Positions 1 to 7,346 of a DNA stretch of 7,588 nt are shown here, piece after piece. Source of the stretch: Bacteroidales bacterium (GTDB taxonomy: Bacteria; Bacteroidota; Bacteroidia; Bacteroidales; P3). The notes beneath the pieces are model-generated. The model ran no database searches and had not been told where the DNA came from. It saw nothing but the letters and a program-made list of their open reading frames with translations. Where the stretch lies: assembly GCA_017545365.1 (NCBI GenBank), contig JAFWOP010000008.1:1-7588 (forward strand), read 5' to 3'. A program made the position numbers and the translations under genes. The first letter of the stretch is position 1, and every line of letters starts with the position of its first letter.

Positions 1-3000
1 AGTCGAACCCGGCGGTGTTCCACACATGGACGTCCCACATGGTCTCGTAGCCGAAGGGCACCCAGTCGAAGGTGCCGTCGGTGTTGGTGAGGCCGGTGAC
101 CGTCAGGCTGTCGGGAGGCAGGCAGGGAAGGCTGTCGGTCACGACGATTGTAGTGACCCAGTCGCTGTAGTCGAGGCTGTCGGCCGTGCAGTCGGTACGC
201 ACACGGACGGTGTAGCTCGTGGCGGGCTGCAGACCGTAGAAGGTGTAGCTGGTGCCAACCACCGGGATGTCGGCGTTGGTGAAGTCGGAGGCCGTAGTCT
301 CCTTGATATTCACCTCGTAGGCCGAGCCGTCACCGGCCCAGTTGGCGGTCATGCTCTCGTAGGTATGCGAGGTGCCGGTGATGACAGGCTGACGACAGCC
401 AGTGACACCACAGGAGAGGAGCTGCATGACCACACGTGATGAGGCAACGCCCTTGGAGCCGCTGTATGACGACGAGATAGTCGTCACATCGGGATTGTAA
501 GTGTCGGAGTAGTAATAGATAGTCTTGTTGCCCGAGCAGGACGAAGTCTTAAAAGTGTACGTACTGCTGTTGTAGTCATTGGAGTTGTCGTCCACAATGA
601 CCATCAGGTTGGTAAGACCATCAAAATGATATGTAGTGTCGAGCGTGAACAGGTTCCACCCTTGTGAGCAGTTGAGGTTACCAGAATAGACCATAACGGC
701 TGTGGAGTCGAGTGCCACTATGTCGCTCGAACTGCTGAATGTAGTCTTGGTAGTAGGCTGGAAGTAGATGGTGCAGTTCGTCTTGTCGGTCATCGCTGTG
801 GTATATTGATAGTAGTAGCCGATATACTGAATATCTGCCGGCCCACCAATTTCTGCACTGTCGATGATGGTCTCCGAGAGGGTGTAGCGCCAGAGATTGT
901 TGACAGGATACTGGTAGGTAGTGCTAGAAGAGGATTCCGAACCGATAGTGACAACTTGGGCGTTGTCGCACATAGCAGTTCTGAAAGTACCCATAGCCCA
1001 CGAACCCGTATCGGTGCTGGAGCAGATGCTTCGCACATACACATCGTAATCTGTCAAAGCCGTGAGACCTGTGAGAACCACGCTGTTAGTGTAAGTGGTC
1101 AGCTGGGTGCCAGTGCCCTGCGTAAATCCTGAAGCACCGTACTCGACCTCGTAGTAGAGGGCACCGTTGGTGTCCCAGGTAACGGACAGCTGAGTGCTGG
1201 ACTGCGGCACATCAGGATTCAACTGCATATTCAGCACACGACAGTATGCCGAGATGCAGCTCACATTGATAGCAAAACCGTCGCGGTAGACGGAGCCGTC
1301 GGTGTGGAAGTAGACCGTGAGAGGACCGCTGGTAGAGGTGATGGGGCCGAAGGTCTGGCTGGAAGTGGCTCCGTAGTCGTTCCACAACTCGGTGCCAGAG
1401 GTACCGATGCCGTCGTAGATGCGGATATAGTCGAACGAACTCTCCGTATAGGAGGTGCCGCTGACGCTCACGAGATTGTTGGGTGCGTCGGGCATGATGA
1501 TGACATAAGAGTTCTGGCTGGGTGTAAAATATGCAGCCGTAGGACCGCCTTCGTCATAGATGGCACCGCCGCACATGTGGAGTGTGTCGGTCTGGTTGGC
1601 ACGCATATACCAGCTGCCCGGCACTGCCACACAGACATCAGACCACAATGAGGTATCACCCACGCCGCAGATGCTGCGCACGTAGAAGTAATAATTGGTA
1701 CCGCCAGTGAGGCCTGTGATGGTGGTAGGATGGCTGTAGACAAGCGAGTCGGCCGTGGGGGTGGCTGTGGGACTGGTTTCAATGGCAAGCTCCCACTCGG
1801 TGGCACTGTTGCGCTCGTTCCAGTTAAGAGTGACGGTGGTGGAAGTGTTACCAGTAGTGTGGAGATTGCTGGGTCGAGCACAAGTGGGTACTATTTCCAG
1901 ATGGAAGTCGTCCACATAGGCATACCAGCTGCTGGTCGGACGCACCGCCTTGATGGCGGGATAGTAGCCAATGCCGGTGAAGTTGGTGAAAGGCACCTCT
2001 ATCTCAGTCCAGTCGGTAGAACTGAGCGATATGGTGTCAAGTCCTTGGAAGGTTGTGATGTCGGTCGGGTCGCTCATAATACCAATCTGGAAGACGGGGT
2101 GATAGCTGGAGCTGCTGGGCTTGGCCCAGAAGCGGAGCTGCACCGTATTAATAGGATAGACCGTGGTATCGATACCGGGCAGGACGACACACTGATAGTC
2201 GCCATAGGTGCCGGTGGTTGTGGTGTTATACCAGTAGAGGCCTCTGCTGCCGCCACCGTGGCTGTAGCTGGTGCTGTTGCTCACGTATGGGTAGCCGCCA
2301 TAGCTGGTACCGTTGTTGAGGTGATGCCAGCAAGGTATGAATGTAGAACCTGTGGAGCTAGAACCAGTGCTGTAGCTTTCGAGATTGTCGCTCCAAGGCA
2401 GACTGTCGATGAGACCGCATGCGGTACGGAATGAGAGGTATGCCGAACCTGCTGCGCCGCTGGGACAATCAGGAGTGACATACACGTCATACATCGTATT
2501 AGCTGTCAGACCCGTAAGAGTCGTATTGGTGTCATATACCGTAAGGGTGGTACCCGTACCGATGGTGAATCCGCCCAAGCCGTATTCCACATTCCATGAA
2601 GTGGCTGTGCCGGTCTCAACCCAGGTCAGGTCGGCCGTGGTCATCGTGATGTTTGAAGCCGTCAGGTTGTCCACAGGCAGACAGTCGGGGATATATTCCA
2701 CCGTCAGGTCGTCCAGATAAGGATAGCTATATTCGCCGTCAGGCGACATAATGGCGATATGACGACCAGTGCCAGTATAGTTGTTGAAAAGCACTGTGAA
2801 CTCTTCCCATGTCGAGACGAGAGAAGGCACGACCGTGTCAACAGCATGGAAGGTGGTCATATCGGTCGGGTCGGTCATCACACCCACGAAGAGGCGGTGG
2901 TTATACGAAGAGTTGGATTTATATAGCCAGAACCTTAGCTGTAGCGAGTCGATAGCAGGTGCAAACAGCGGAAGCACCATATAAGACCATGTGGAGCTGG

Positions 3001-6000
3001 TAGAGTACATATACATGGACTTGGAGCCTCCGGGGTTGTGGTTGTATGAAGTAGAAGCATAGGGGTAGTTGGAGCTATAGTTGGTGTGCTTGTCCCAACA
3101 GGCGGGCAGCGGGTCGGCAACAGTGGACGACCAGGTGTCGAAATGCTCCACGAAGGGAACCGCCATGTCGCCGCAGTTGGTGCGGAAGTGTACCTGGTCG
3201 TAGATGGTCGTGTCGGAGCAGACGGCTGCCACGCGGAACACATACTGTGTGTTAGGCGTCAGGCCTGTCAGGGCATAGTTGGTGGCAGTGGTGCCAATAG
3301 CTACGGAAGTCCACGTGGTGTCGCTTTCGGCGCGGTAGTCAATGTCCCATGAAGTCTCCTGATAGCCGGGAATCCAAGACAAGGAGGCCGTAGTCGAACC
3401 GACGCTATCTACTCTGGCTAAAGGATCGGCACAAGAGGCCACAGAGATACACTCCCCGCCGCCAGTCATCAGACGCATATTGCTGCGCCAATTCGAATTG
3501 TTACCTGCCGCAGCATCCATTTCCGAAGGTGTGTACTGAGTTGAGCCTCCGACTCGACGGGACAGGACAGAGCCTGGCACATGATAGTTGAACACATAGC
3601 TCGACCCATCGCTCGACCCGCTATTGTTAACTATTGCCACCACAAAGTTGCGGGTGCCGTTATAGTTGAAGTTGCCTTGGTTGAACTGGAAGAAGTTCCA
3701 ACCCACAGAAGTGCAGTTCAGCGGTCCCAAATAAACCAACTGAAGGCTGTCGTACGGAACCATCGAACTCAAAGTAGTCTGCGATGTGTACGCCACATAT
3801 ATCGAACAGTTGGTGGCATGTGTCATCGGTGAAGTGTAGGCATACTGGAAACCAATGCCACTAATCACGGTAGGACTGTTAATATCGATGTCCGAAGTAC
3901 GAATTAGATGTTGGCAATAGCTGTAATTAGTGCTATTGTTCACAGGCATATAGTACGTGGTCGTTGTCCCATCAGTACCCACTGATACAATGTCCGTAGG
4001 TCCGCCTGAGGTGGTGTCCCACTCCAAGCAGGGCAAGGCGGCTGTGTGGAACTCGCGGCTGAGGGAATAGCCCACAGAAGTGTCACAAGTCGGAGACACA
4101 ATAACCCTATAGGCAGTGTCGGGATCCAGACCTGTCAGCACCACCATCGGGTCAGTAGTGGTGAGGGTGGTGTAGAATGCTGCCGAATCAGAGGCATAGC
4201 CATAGCTCACATTGTAACCGATGGGAGTGATTCCCAACATTTCATCGTAATCCCAATCCACACGGGCTGCCGCAGCAGTAGCATCCACCGAGATGCTGGT
4301 AATCTCAGGACACGACGGCATCTGCTCTAGTGTGATGTCATCCACATAGGCATACCAAGACGCCGTGGCCCGGGTGGCTCTCAAAGCCACATACTTGCCA
4401 GTGTCGCTATAAGTGCCCAGCGGGACGGTGAATTCATGCCATGTTGTGCTAGTCCCCACGTGCACGGTGGCCACCGGCACAAAGGAGTTGGCATCAATGG
4501 GGTTAGACATCACGCCCACTTCGAATGTGGGGTTGTAGCTCGTGCTGCTAGGACGGGCCCAGAAGCTGAGCTGCATTGAGCGGATGGGATAGATGTTGGT
4601 GTCCACACCCGGCAACACCACCATCTGATAGTCGCCATAAGTGCCAGTGGTCGTAGAGTTGTACCAATACAGACCCTTGGAACCGCTCGGAGTGTGGTTA
4701 TAAGAGCTGCCTCCCACATAAGGATAGCCAAAGTATGTACTACCGTTGTTCAAGCGTTGCAGGCAGTTGACGAACGACGTACTGGTGCTGCCACCTGTAG
4801 AGGCCGACTCAAAGTTCTGACGATAGGGCAGACTGTCGATATCGTCGCAAAGCGTATTGACGCTTCCCGAAATGTAGAGGCTGAGTGAAGTGGCGCACTC
4901 TGTAGCCACCGCGTAGTTGTACTGTGTGTTGGAGTTGAGTCCGACAAAGGTATAACTGCTGTCGTAAAGGTTGACGACGGTGTCGGTACCCAGAATGACA
5001 GTGTAGCTGGCACCCTCCTCGTAGTCCCAACTCACAGTCACCTCATCGGTGCCGGGGTTGACCGCCACATTGGTAGGCGCATCGCACCATTCATCGGTCA
5101 GATAGATATCGTCAATAGCCATATAAGCAGTCGACGAGGGCCGTGGGCATTTGATGGCAATATAATTGCCATAGCCCTCGAACTCATCAAACGAAATCGT
5201 ATACATCGTCCAGGTGGTCGTAATTGCGGTGCTGGAGAAGGTGTATACCGGAGTGAAGGTGCTGGCATCAGTGGGGTTGGTCATCACACCCACAATGGGG
5301 GCAGGGTGATAGCTGGTGCTGGTGGTCTTGGCATAGAACGACAGGGTTAGGTCACTCATGGTGTACACCGTTGTGTCGATGCCAGGCAGCACAGCATACT
5401 CATTGTTGGCGTAGGTGCTGGAGGTCGAAAGATACCAGTACATACCCTTGCTGCCGCTGTGCACATAAGAGCTGGCCGTGGTGATATAAGGATAGTAGTT
5501 ATACGTGCCGCTGGCATCGTTGATACGAGTCCAACAATAGGGGAACGCCTGGGCATAGGGAACTGAGCTATAGTAGGGATCGCTCTCAAAGCCGTTCTGA
5601 TAGGGCAGGCTGTTGATAAAGTCGCAAGCGGTGCGGACCGAGAGCATACGTGTCCACGAGGTGTCGGCACCACATACTGCCATCAGGTAGAAGTCGTATG
5701 GCGTATTGGCTGTCAGGCCCGTAATGGTACCCATCGTACCCATCGTATCGACAAAGTTCTCATAGTGTGTGCTTGTGTCACCCAGCGTGAAACCGGCCGG
5801 ACCATAGGCAATGGTCCAGTTGGAAGCGATGGTGTCGAACCAATGGAAGTCGACCGAATTAGGCTGCACACTGCTCACCTCGAAAGTCTCGGGAATGATA
5901 CAGTTGGGCAGGTCCACACAAGAGATATTGATTTCGAAACCATCATAGTAGACCGAGCCGTCGGAGTGGAAATAGATGGTGATAGGCAAGGCGGAGAGGA

Positions 6001-7138
6001 AGGGGCCGAAGTTCTGAAGTGACGAAACGCCATAGTCGTCGAAGAGCGTCTCACCACTAGTGCCCACACCCTCATAGATGCGGAGATAATCGTATGTGCT
6101 CTCGGTATAAGAGCTACCACTTATCGAAAGTGCGTGAAGGTTGTCGGACGGATAAACCACAAGTATCGAACCGCTGATGTTTCCGCTGTAAGTCCCTGTG
6201 GGGCCGCCGTCGTCATAGATGGTGGCATTGCAGGTGCGCAACGTGTCGCTGCCACTGGTAGCCATGTTCATGACTACAATGCCTATATTGAAGTTGAGAG
6301 GTCCAACCCAGAAGCTGCTGTCGTCGGTGCAGATAGTCTGAACGTATGCCTCGTAAGAGCCGTCGGACATATCGGTCAGTTCATAACTAGGGAAGTAAGT
6401 GGTGGCAAGATTGGTTACCACCGTGTCAGGATTGAAGCCCATCGGGCCCCACACCAACTGCCAGAAGGTGTTGGTCGTATCGTTCCATGTGAACGACACT
6501 GTGTCGCCGGAGACGGTAGCTGCAAACTGCGAGGGGGGCATGCATACCGCCCCTGTAGTATAGCCAAAGGTCACCTTGGGAAGGAAGGATTCCACAGCAC
6601 CGTCATCCCCGTCATAAATCTCATTCAGCGGGGAGTAGCCGTAGACCCACACCGAACCGTTGCTGCGGCTGATGCCGTACCAGTAGTTCTCGCTGTAGGT
6701 GGACGCGGTGGTGGTGATGTCCACCAGCAGGTTGCCTCCCTGATAGAAATAGGGGGTAGTGAGGTTGAACACCTGTGTGGCCGTCGTGCCGTTCACCGTG
6801 CCTGTCCACACTGTGGTGGCACCGGCATTGGACACCAGGTCGCTGAGCGTGGAGTCGGTGATTTCCTTCAACTTGATGGTCACCGTAGTACCCCATCCCG
6901 AGCTGGCAGCCTGCGACTGATAGAACGTCAGCGAGGTGATGAAGCTGCCGCTCAAATCGGTCAGCATACTCGACGGATACACCATCTGGTTGTGCTGGTC
7001 CTCATCGCAATAGTAGCCATAAATCGGGACATAGGTGTTGGTCGCCGTCCCATTGGCCACTGTCAGCGTCTGAGCATTTGCCACCCATGGCAATAAAAAT
7101 GCCAAAAGGAGTAGCAACTTTTGTAGATGTTTTTGCAT
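1..7138 (-). CDS. Giant secreted multidomain adhesin-like protein (A/CUB/cleaved-adhesin modules alternating with FN3), C-terminus outside window
   Basis: The frame is open from the ATG at 7136-7138 to the left edge, with 2,379 full codons (roughly 250 kDa) and no stop. Translation gives sensible protein throughout, and the register at both ends agrees, so no frameshift is seen. Order, in residues: signal peptide 1-22; A-1 23-197; FN3 199-286; CUB-1 298-407; FN3 413-504; CA-1 505-684; FN3 685-763; CA-2 764-942; FN3 943-1036; A-2 1048-1230; FN3 1236-1321; CA-3 1322-1485; FN3 1486-1573; CA-4 1574-1752; FN3 1753-1842; CUB-2 1851-1961; FN3 1966-2056; A-3 2057-2243; FN3 2248-2338; FN3 from 2339, cut. 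The protein is rich in Thr, Ser, Tyr, Asp and Asn and poor in Lys, as expected for an extracellular beta protein. Known relatives are Bacteroidota surface proteins and gingipain-associated adhesins, many exported by type IX secretion. Binding or adhesion is inferred; no catalytic motif was recognised. This start is chosen because the signal peptide follows at once and the DNA upstream is A/T-rich and non-coding. Confidence 0.95.
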   Translation of the reverse strand, partial: MQKHLQKLLLLLAFLLPWVANAQTLTVANGTATNTYVPIYGYYCDEDQHNQMVYPSSMLTDLSGSFITSLTFYQSQAASSGWGTTVTIKLKEITDSTLSDLVSNAGATTVWTGTVNGTTATQVFNLTTPYFYQGGNLLVDITTTASTYSENYWYGISRSNGSVWVYGYSPLNEIYDGDDGAVESFLPKVTFGYTTGAVCMPPSQFAATVSGDTVSFTWNDTTNTFWQLVWGPMGFNPDTVVTNLATTYFPSYELTDMSDGSYEAYVQTICTDDSSFWVGPLNFNIGIVVMNMATSGSDTLRTCNATIYDDGGPTGTYSGNISGSILVVYPSDNLHALSISGSSYTESTYDYLRIYEGVGTSGETLFDDYGVSSLQNFGPFLSALPITIYFHSDGSVYYDGFEINISCVDLPNCIIPETFEVSSVQPNSVDFHWFDTIASNWTIAYGPAGFTLGDTSTHYENFVDTMGTMGTITGLTANTPYDFYLMAVCGADTSWTRMLSVRTACDFINSLPYQNGFESDPYYSSVPYAQAFPYCWTRINDASGTYNYYPYITTASSYVHSGSKGMYWYLSTSSTYANNEYAVLPGIDTTVYTMSDLTLSFYAKTTSTSYHPAPIVGVMTNPTDASTFTPVYTFSSTAITTTWTMYTISFDEFEGYGNYIAIKCPRPSSTAYMAIDDIYLTDEWCDAPTNVAVNPGTDEVTVSWDYEEGASYTVILGTDTVVNLYDSSYTFVGLNSNTQYNYAVATECATSLSLYISGSVNTLCDDIDSLPYRQNFESASTGGSTSTSFVNCLQRLNNGSTYFGYPYVGGSSYNHTPSGSKGLYWYNSTTTGTYGDYQMVVLPGVDTNIYPIRSMQLSFWARPSSTSYNPTFEVGVMSNPIDANSFVPVATVHVGTSTTWHEFTVPLGTYSDTGKYVALRATRATASWYAYVDDITLEQMPSCPEITSISVDATAAAARVDWDYDEMLGITPIGYNVSYGYASDSAAFYTTLTTTDPMVVLTGLDPDTAYRVIVSPTCDTSVGYSLSREFHTAALPCLEWDTTSGGPTDIVSVGTDGTTTTYYMPVNNSTNYSYCQHLIRTSDIDINSPTVISGIGFQYAYTSPMTHATNCSIYVAYTSQTTLSSMVPYDSLQLVYLGPLNCTSVGWNFFQFNQGNFNYNGTRNFVVAIVNNSGSSDGSSYVFNYHVPGSVLSRRVGGSTQYTPSEMDAAAGNNSNWRSNMRLMTGGGECISVASCADPLARVDSVGSTTASLSWIPGYQETSWDIDYRAESDTTWTSVAIGTTATNYALTGLTPNTQYVFRVAAVCSDTTIYDQVHFRTNCGDMAVPFVEHFDTWSSTVADPLPACWDKHTNYSSNYPYASTSYNHNPGGSKSMYMYSTSSTWSYMVLPLFAPAIDSLQLRFWLYKSNSSYNHRLFVGVMTDPTDMTTFHAVDTVVPSLVSTWEEFTVLFNNYTGTGRHIAIMSPDGEYSYPYLDDLTVEYIPDCLPVDNLTASNITMTTADLTWVETGTATSWNVEYGLGGFTIGTGTTLTVYDTNTTLTGLTANTMYDVYVTPDCPSGAAGSAYLSFRTACGLIDSLPWSDNLESYSTGSSSTGSTFIPCWHHLNNGTSYGGYPYVSNSTSYSHGGGSRGLYWYNTTTTGTYGDYQCVVLPGIDTTVYPINTVQLRFWAKPSSSSYHPVFQIGIMSDPTDITTFQGLDTISLSSTDWTEIEVPFTNFTGIGYYPAIKAVRPTSSWYAYVDDFHLEIVPTCARPSNLHTTGNTSTTVTLNWNERNSATEWELAIETSPTATPTADSLVYSHPTTITGLTGGTNYYFYVRSICGVGDTSLWSDVCVAVPGSWYMRANQTDTLHMCGGAIYDEGGPTAAYFTPSQNSYVIIMPDAPNNLVSVSGTSYTESSFDYIRIYDGIGTSGTELWNDYGATSSQTFGPITSTSGPLTVYFHTDGSVYRDGFAINVSCISAYCRVLNMQLNPDVPQSSTQLSVTWDTNGALYYEVEYGASGFTQGTGTQLTTYTNSVVLTGLTALTDYDVYVRSICSSTDTGSWAMGTFRTAMCDNAQVVTIGSESSSSTTYQYPVNNLWRYTLSETIIDSAEIGGPADIQYIGYYYQYTTAMTDKTNCTIYFQPTTKTTFSSSSDIVALDSTAVMVYSGNLNCSQGWNLFTLDTTYHFDGLTNLMVIVDDNSNDYNSSTYTFKTSSCSGNKTIYYYSDTYNPDVTTISSSYSGSKGVASSRVVMQLLSCGVTGCRQPVITGTSHTYESMTANWAGDGSAYEVNIKETTASDFTNADIPVVGTSYTFYGLQPATSYTVRVRTDCTADSLDYSDWVTTIVVTDSLPCLPPDSLTVTGLTNTDGTFDWVPFGYETMWDVHVWNTAGFD
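410..970 (-). other. Module A-3, jelly-roll-like module
   Basis: Residues 2057-2243. It shares the PVNN, TNC-x-IY, LNC and GWN-(L/F)-F blocks with A-2 and has the same two conserved cysteines. Relative to A-2 it has its own Cys in KTSSCSGNKTIYYY. Function unknown. The next FN3 domain begins at C2248, directly after it. Confidence 0.6.
1256..1588 (-). other. CUB-2, CUB-like domain
   Basis: Residues 1851-1961. It starts with TDTLHMCGG, then IYDEGGPTAAY, the strand FDYIRIYDGIGTSG, FGPITS, and VYFHTDGSVYRDGFAINVSC at the end. It aligns to CUB-1 without large gaps, sharing the SGxSYTES, IY-(D/E)-G-(V/I)-GTSG and DGSVY-x-DGF blocks. The first Cys is C1856 and the last C1961, as in CUB-1. Confidence 0.8.
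1883..2419 (-). other. CA-4, cleaved-adhesin/MAM-like jelly-roll domain
   Basis: Residues 1574-1752. It opens CGLIDSLPWSDNLES and ends WYAYVDDFHL. The middle has GGGSRGLYWYNTTTTGTYGDY, VVLPGIDT and QLRFWAKPSSSSYHP, which makes it the sister of CA-2. A 15-base exact match between the two at 4625-4639 and 2192-2206 encodes the GDYQ block. Confidence 0.72.
2684..3175 (-). other. CA-3, divergent and shorter cleaved-adhesin-like domain
   Basis: Residues 1322-1485, about 15 residues shorter than the other three CA domains. It opens CGDMAVPFVEHFDTW in place of the D-S-L-P form and ends YPYLDDLTV. The core is kept: ACWDKH, the GGSKSMYMY strand, MVLPLF, LQLRFWLYK and VGVMTDPTD. The different opening and length suggest a different origin or ligand from CA-1, CA-2 and CA-4. 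Confidence 0.68.
3449..3997 (-). other. Module A-2, central jelly-roll-like module
   Basis: Residues 1048-1230, the middle module of the nine. Shared blocks with A-3 are a Y-x-x-PVNN start, the TTD-type linker TSPMTHATNCSIY (A-3 has TTAMTDKTNCTIY), then GPLNC followed by GWNFFQF (A-3: GNLNC, GWNLFTL) and NFVVAIVNNSG (A-3: NLMVIVDDNSN). Two cysteines, one in each of the TNC and LNC blocks, are conserved between A-2 and A-3 and may form a disulfide. A-1 lacks both. Function unknown. Confidence 0.6.
4313..4849 (-). other. CA-2, cleaved-adhesin/MAM-like jelly-roll domain
   Basis: Residues 764-942. The opening is CDDIDSLPYRQNFES and the end is WYAYVDDITL. The middle holds GSKGLYWYNSTTTGTYGDY, VVLPGVDT and QLSFWARPSS. 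This is the closest partner of CA-4: the TGTYGDYQ block, the VVLPG-(V/I)-DT block and the FWA-(R/K)-PSS block are nearly the same. DNA differences fall mostly at third codon positions, which points to an older duplication kept under selection. Confidence 0.72.
5087..5626 (-). other. CA-1, cleaved-adhesin/MAM-like jelly-roll domain
   Basis: Residues 505-684. The domain opens with CDFINSLPYQNGFES, followed by a C-W pair, the GSKGMYWY strand, VLPGIDT, LTLSFYAK, and closes with YMAIDDIYL. This order (LP-x-x-x-x-F-E-S opening, C-W, S-G-S, D-D-I/L end) is that of the cleaved adhesin domains found in the adhesin regions of Porphyromonas gingipains, which share a jelly-roll fold with MAM domains. Glycan, haem or protein binding is known for the family; the ligand here is unknown. 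Confidence 0.7.
5918..6247 (-). other. CUB-1, CUB-like domain
   Basis: Residues 298-407. CUB hallmarks in order are a Cys near the start (C303) before IYDDGG, a strand with YDYLRIYEG, then IYFHSDGSVYYDGF and a closing Cys (C407). The D-x-L-x-I-Y-(D/E)-G and F-x-S-D-x-S-x-x-x-x-G-F pattern is characteristic of CUB domains, which bind proteins or glycans and often calcium. Only one disulfide appears possible, as in many bacterial CUB-like domains. It closely matches CUB-2 at 1256-1588. Confidence 0.8.
6548..7072 (-). other. Module A-1, N-terminal jelly-roll-like beta module
   Basis: Residues 23-197 begin the mature protein. The layout is a Thr/Asn-rich start with Tyr-rich strands (TYVPIYGYY), a central strand beginning ITSLTFYQ, then VTIKLKEI, and near the end YFYQGGNLLVDI. 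The same layout recurs in A-2 and A-3: an Ile-x-x-(I/L)-x-(F/Y) strand, a later V-x-x-G step, then an N-L/F-hydrophobic strand. I know this arrangement from large Bacteroidales surface proteins but cannot assign a family name with certainty. A-1 is the most divergent of the three. Confidence 0.55.
7073..7138 (-). other. Signal peptide (signal peptidase I type)
   Basis: Residues 1-22 have a short basic start (MQKHLQK), a hydrophobic core (LLLLLAFLLPWV) and an ANA cleavage site before Gln23. There is no cysteine at the cleavage point, so this is not a lipoprotein. Sec export to the periplasm is expected. In Bacteroidales, onward transport across the outer membrane by the type IX system would need a C-terminal sorting domain, which cannot be seen here. 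Confidence 0.93.
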
Positions 7139-7243
7139 AACAAATACGTTTTAGTTAATACTAGAGTTAATTATGATAAAATGTTTTGTCCTATTACACA
7201 ATCTCTTACAGCCCTTTTCAATCACTCAAACTGCCCAATAACG
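7139..7243 (-). promoter_or_regulatory. A/T-rich untranslated leader without Shine-Dalgarno
   Basis: The bases just before the ATG (AACTAAAACGTATTTGTT) are A/T-rich and contain no GGAG-like ribosome binding site, which is usual for Bacteroidota genes. A 7-base direct repeat, ATTAACT on the coding strand, occurs at 7165-7171 and 7153-7159, with a 12-base period. It may be chance or an operator half-site pair. No riboswitch or attenuator fold was recognised. Confidence 0.5.
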
Positions 7244-7249
7244 ACACCA

Positions 7250-7280
7250 CAAAATTACACCTTTTTTTCTACTAATGAAA
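7250..7280 (-). promoter_or_regulatory. Likely Bacteroidota-type promoter (-33/-7)
   Basis: On the minus strand, TAATTTTG (7250-7257) matches the Bacteroidota -7 consensus TAnnTTTG exactly. A TTTC at 7277-7280, the end of a T tract, lies 19 bases upstream where the -33 TTTG box is expected, and differs from it at one base. Transcription would begin near 7243, giving a leader of about 105 bases. No other exact TAnnTTTG was noticed on this strand in the upstream region. Only a 5'-end mapping experiment would confirm it. Confidence 0.6.
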
Positions 7281-7346
7281 AAAAAATCGCTCTTATGCAG
7301 GGCAAACGCTTTGATATTAACATTCATTTAAGGAGACTTCTATAAA

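Larger units (their letters stand above)
1..6544 (-). repeat. Ten FN3 domains alternating with the other modules
   Basis: FN3 domains lie at 6281-6544, 5627-5902, 4850-5086, 4031-4312, 3176-3433, 2420-2683, 1613-1882, 971-1243, 125-397 and 1-124 (cut). Each has the strand-B Trp (for example VSFTWN, VDFHWF, VTVSWD, ASLSWI, ADLTWV) and, in most, the L-T-G-L-x-x-x-T-x-Y block (such as LTGLTPNTQY) followed by a Tyr/Val strand. All ten start with Cys, and all nine complete ones carry another Cys just after the last-but-one strand (YVRSIC, YVTPDC). FN3 domains usually act as spacers and protein-binding scaffolds outside the cell. Confidence 0.85.

Noticed and set aside
2192..4639. DNA repeats inside the gene as insertion sequences or assembly duplication
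   Set aside because: The similar segments correspond to protein domains, remain in frame, and differ mainly at third codon positions, as expected for domain duplication under selection.
6621..6896. Short minus-strand open frames out of register with the main gene, such as 6621-6896, 5356-5673, 4750-5013 and 1468-1881
   Set aside because: They overlap coding sequence whose main frame gives clear domain structure, and their own translations resemble no known family.
6134..7096. Plus-strand open frame of 320 codons, plus similar ones at 1730-2434, 26-439, 1304-1651, 3086-3352, 4046-4330 and 5765-6022
   Set aside because: All are in codon-for-codon register with the large minus-strand gene. They stay open because that gene rarely uses TCA, TTA and CTA codons, whose complements are stops. 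Their translations show no domain or low-complexity pattern of a real protein.
7127..7345. Plus-strand 72-codon frame across the upstream region
   Set aside because: It overlaps the start codon, leader and promoter of the large gene, has a composition typical of A/T-rich non-coding DNA, and has no recognisable domain.
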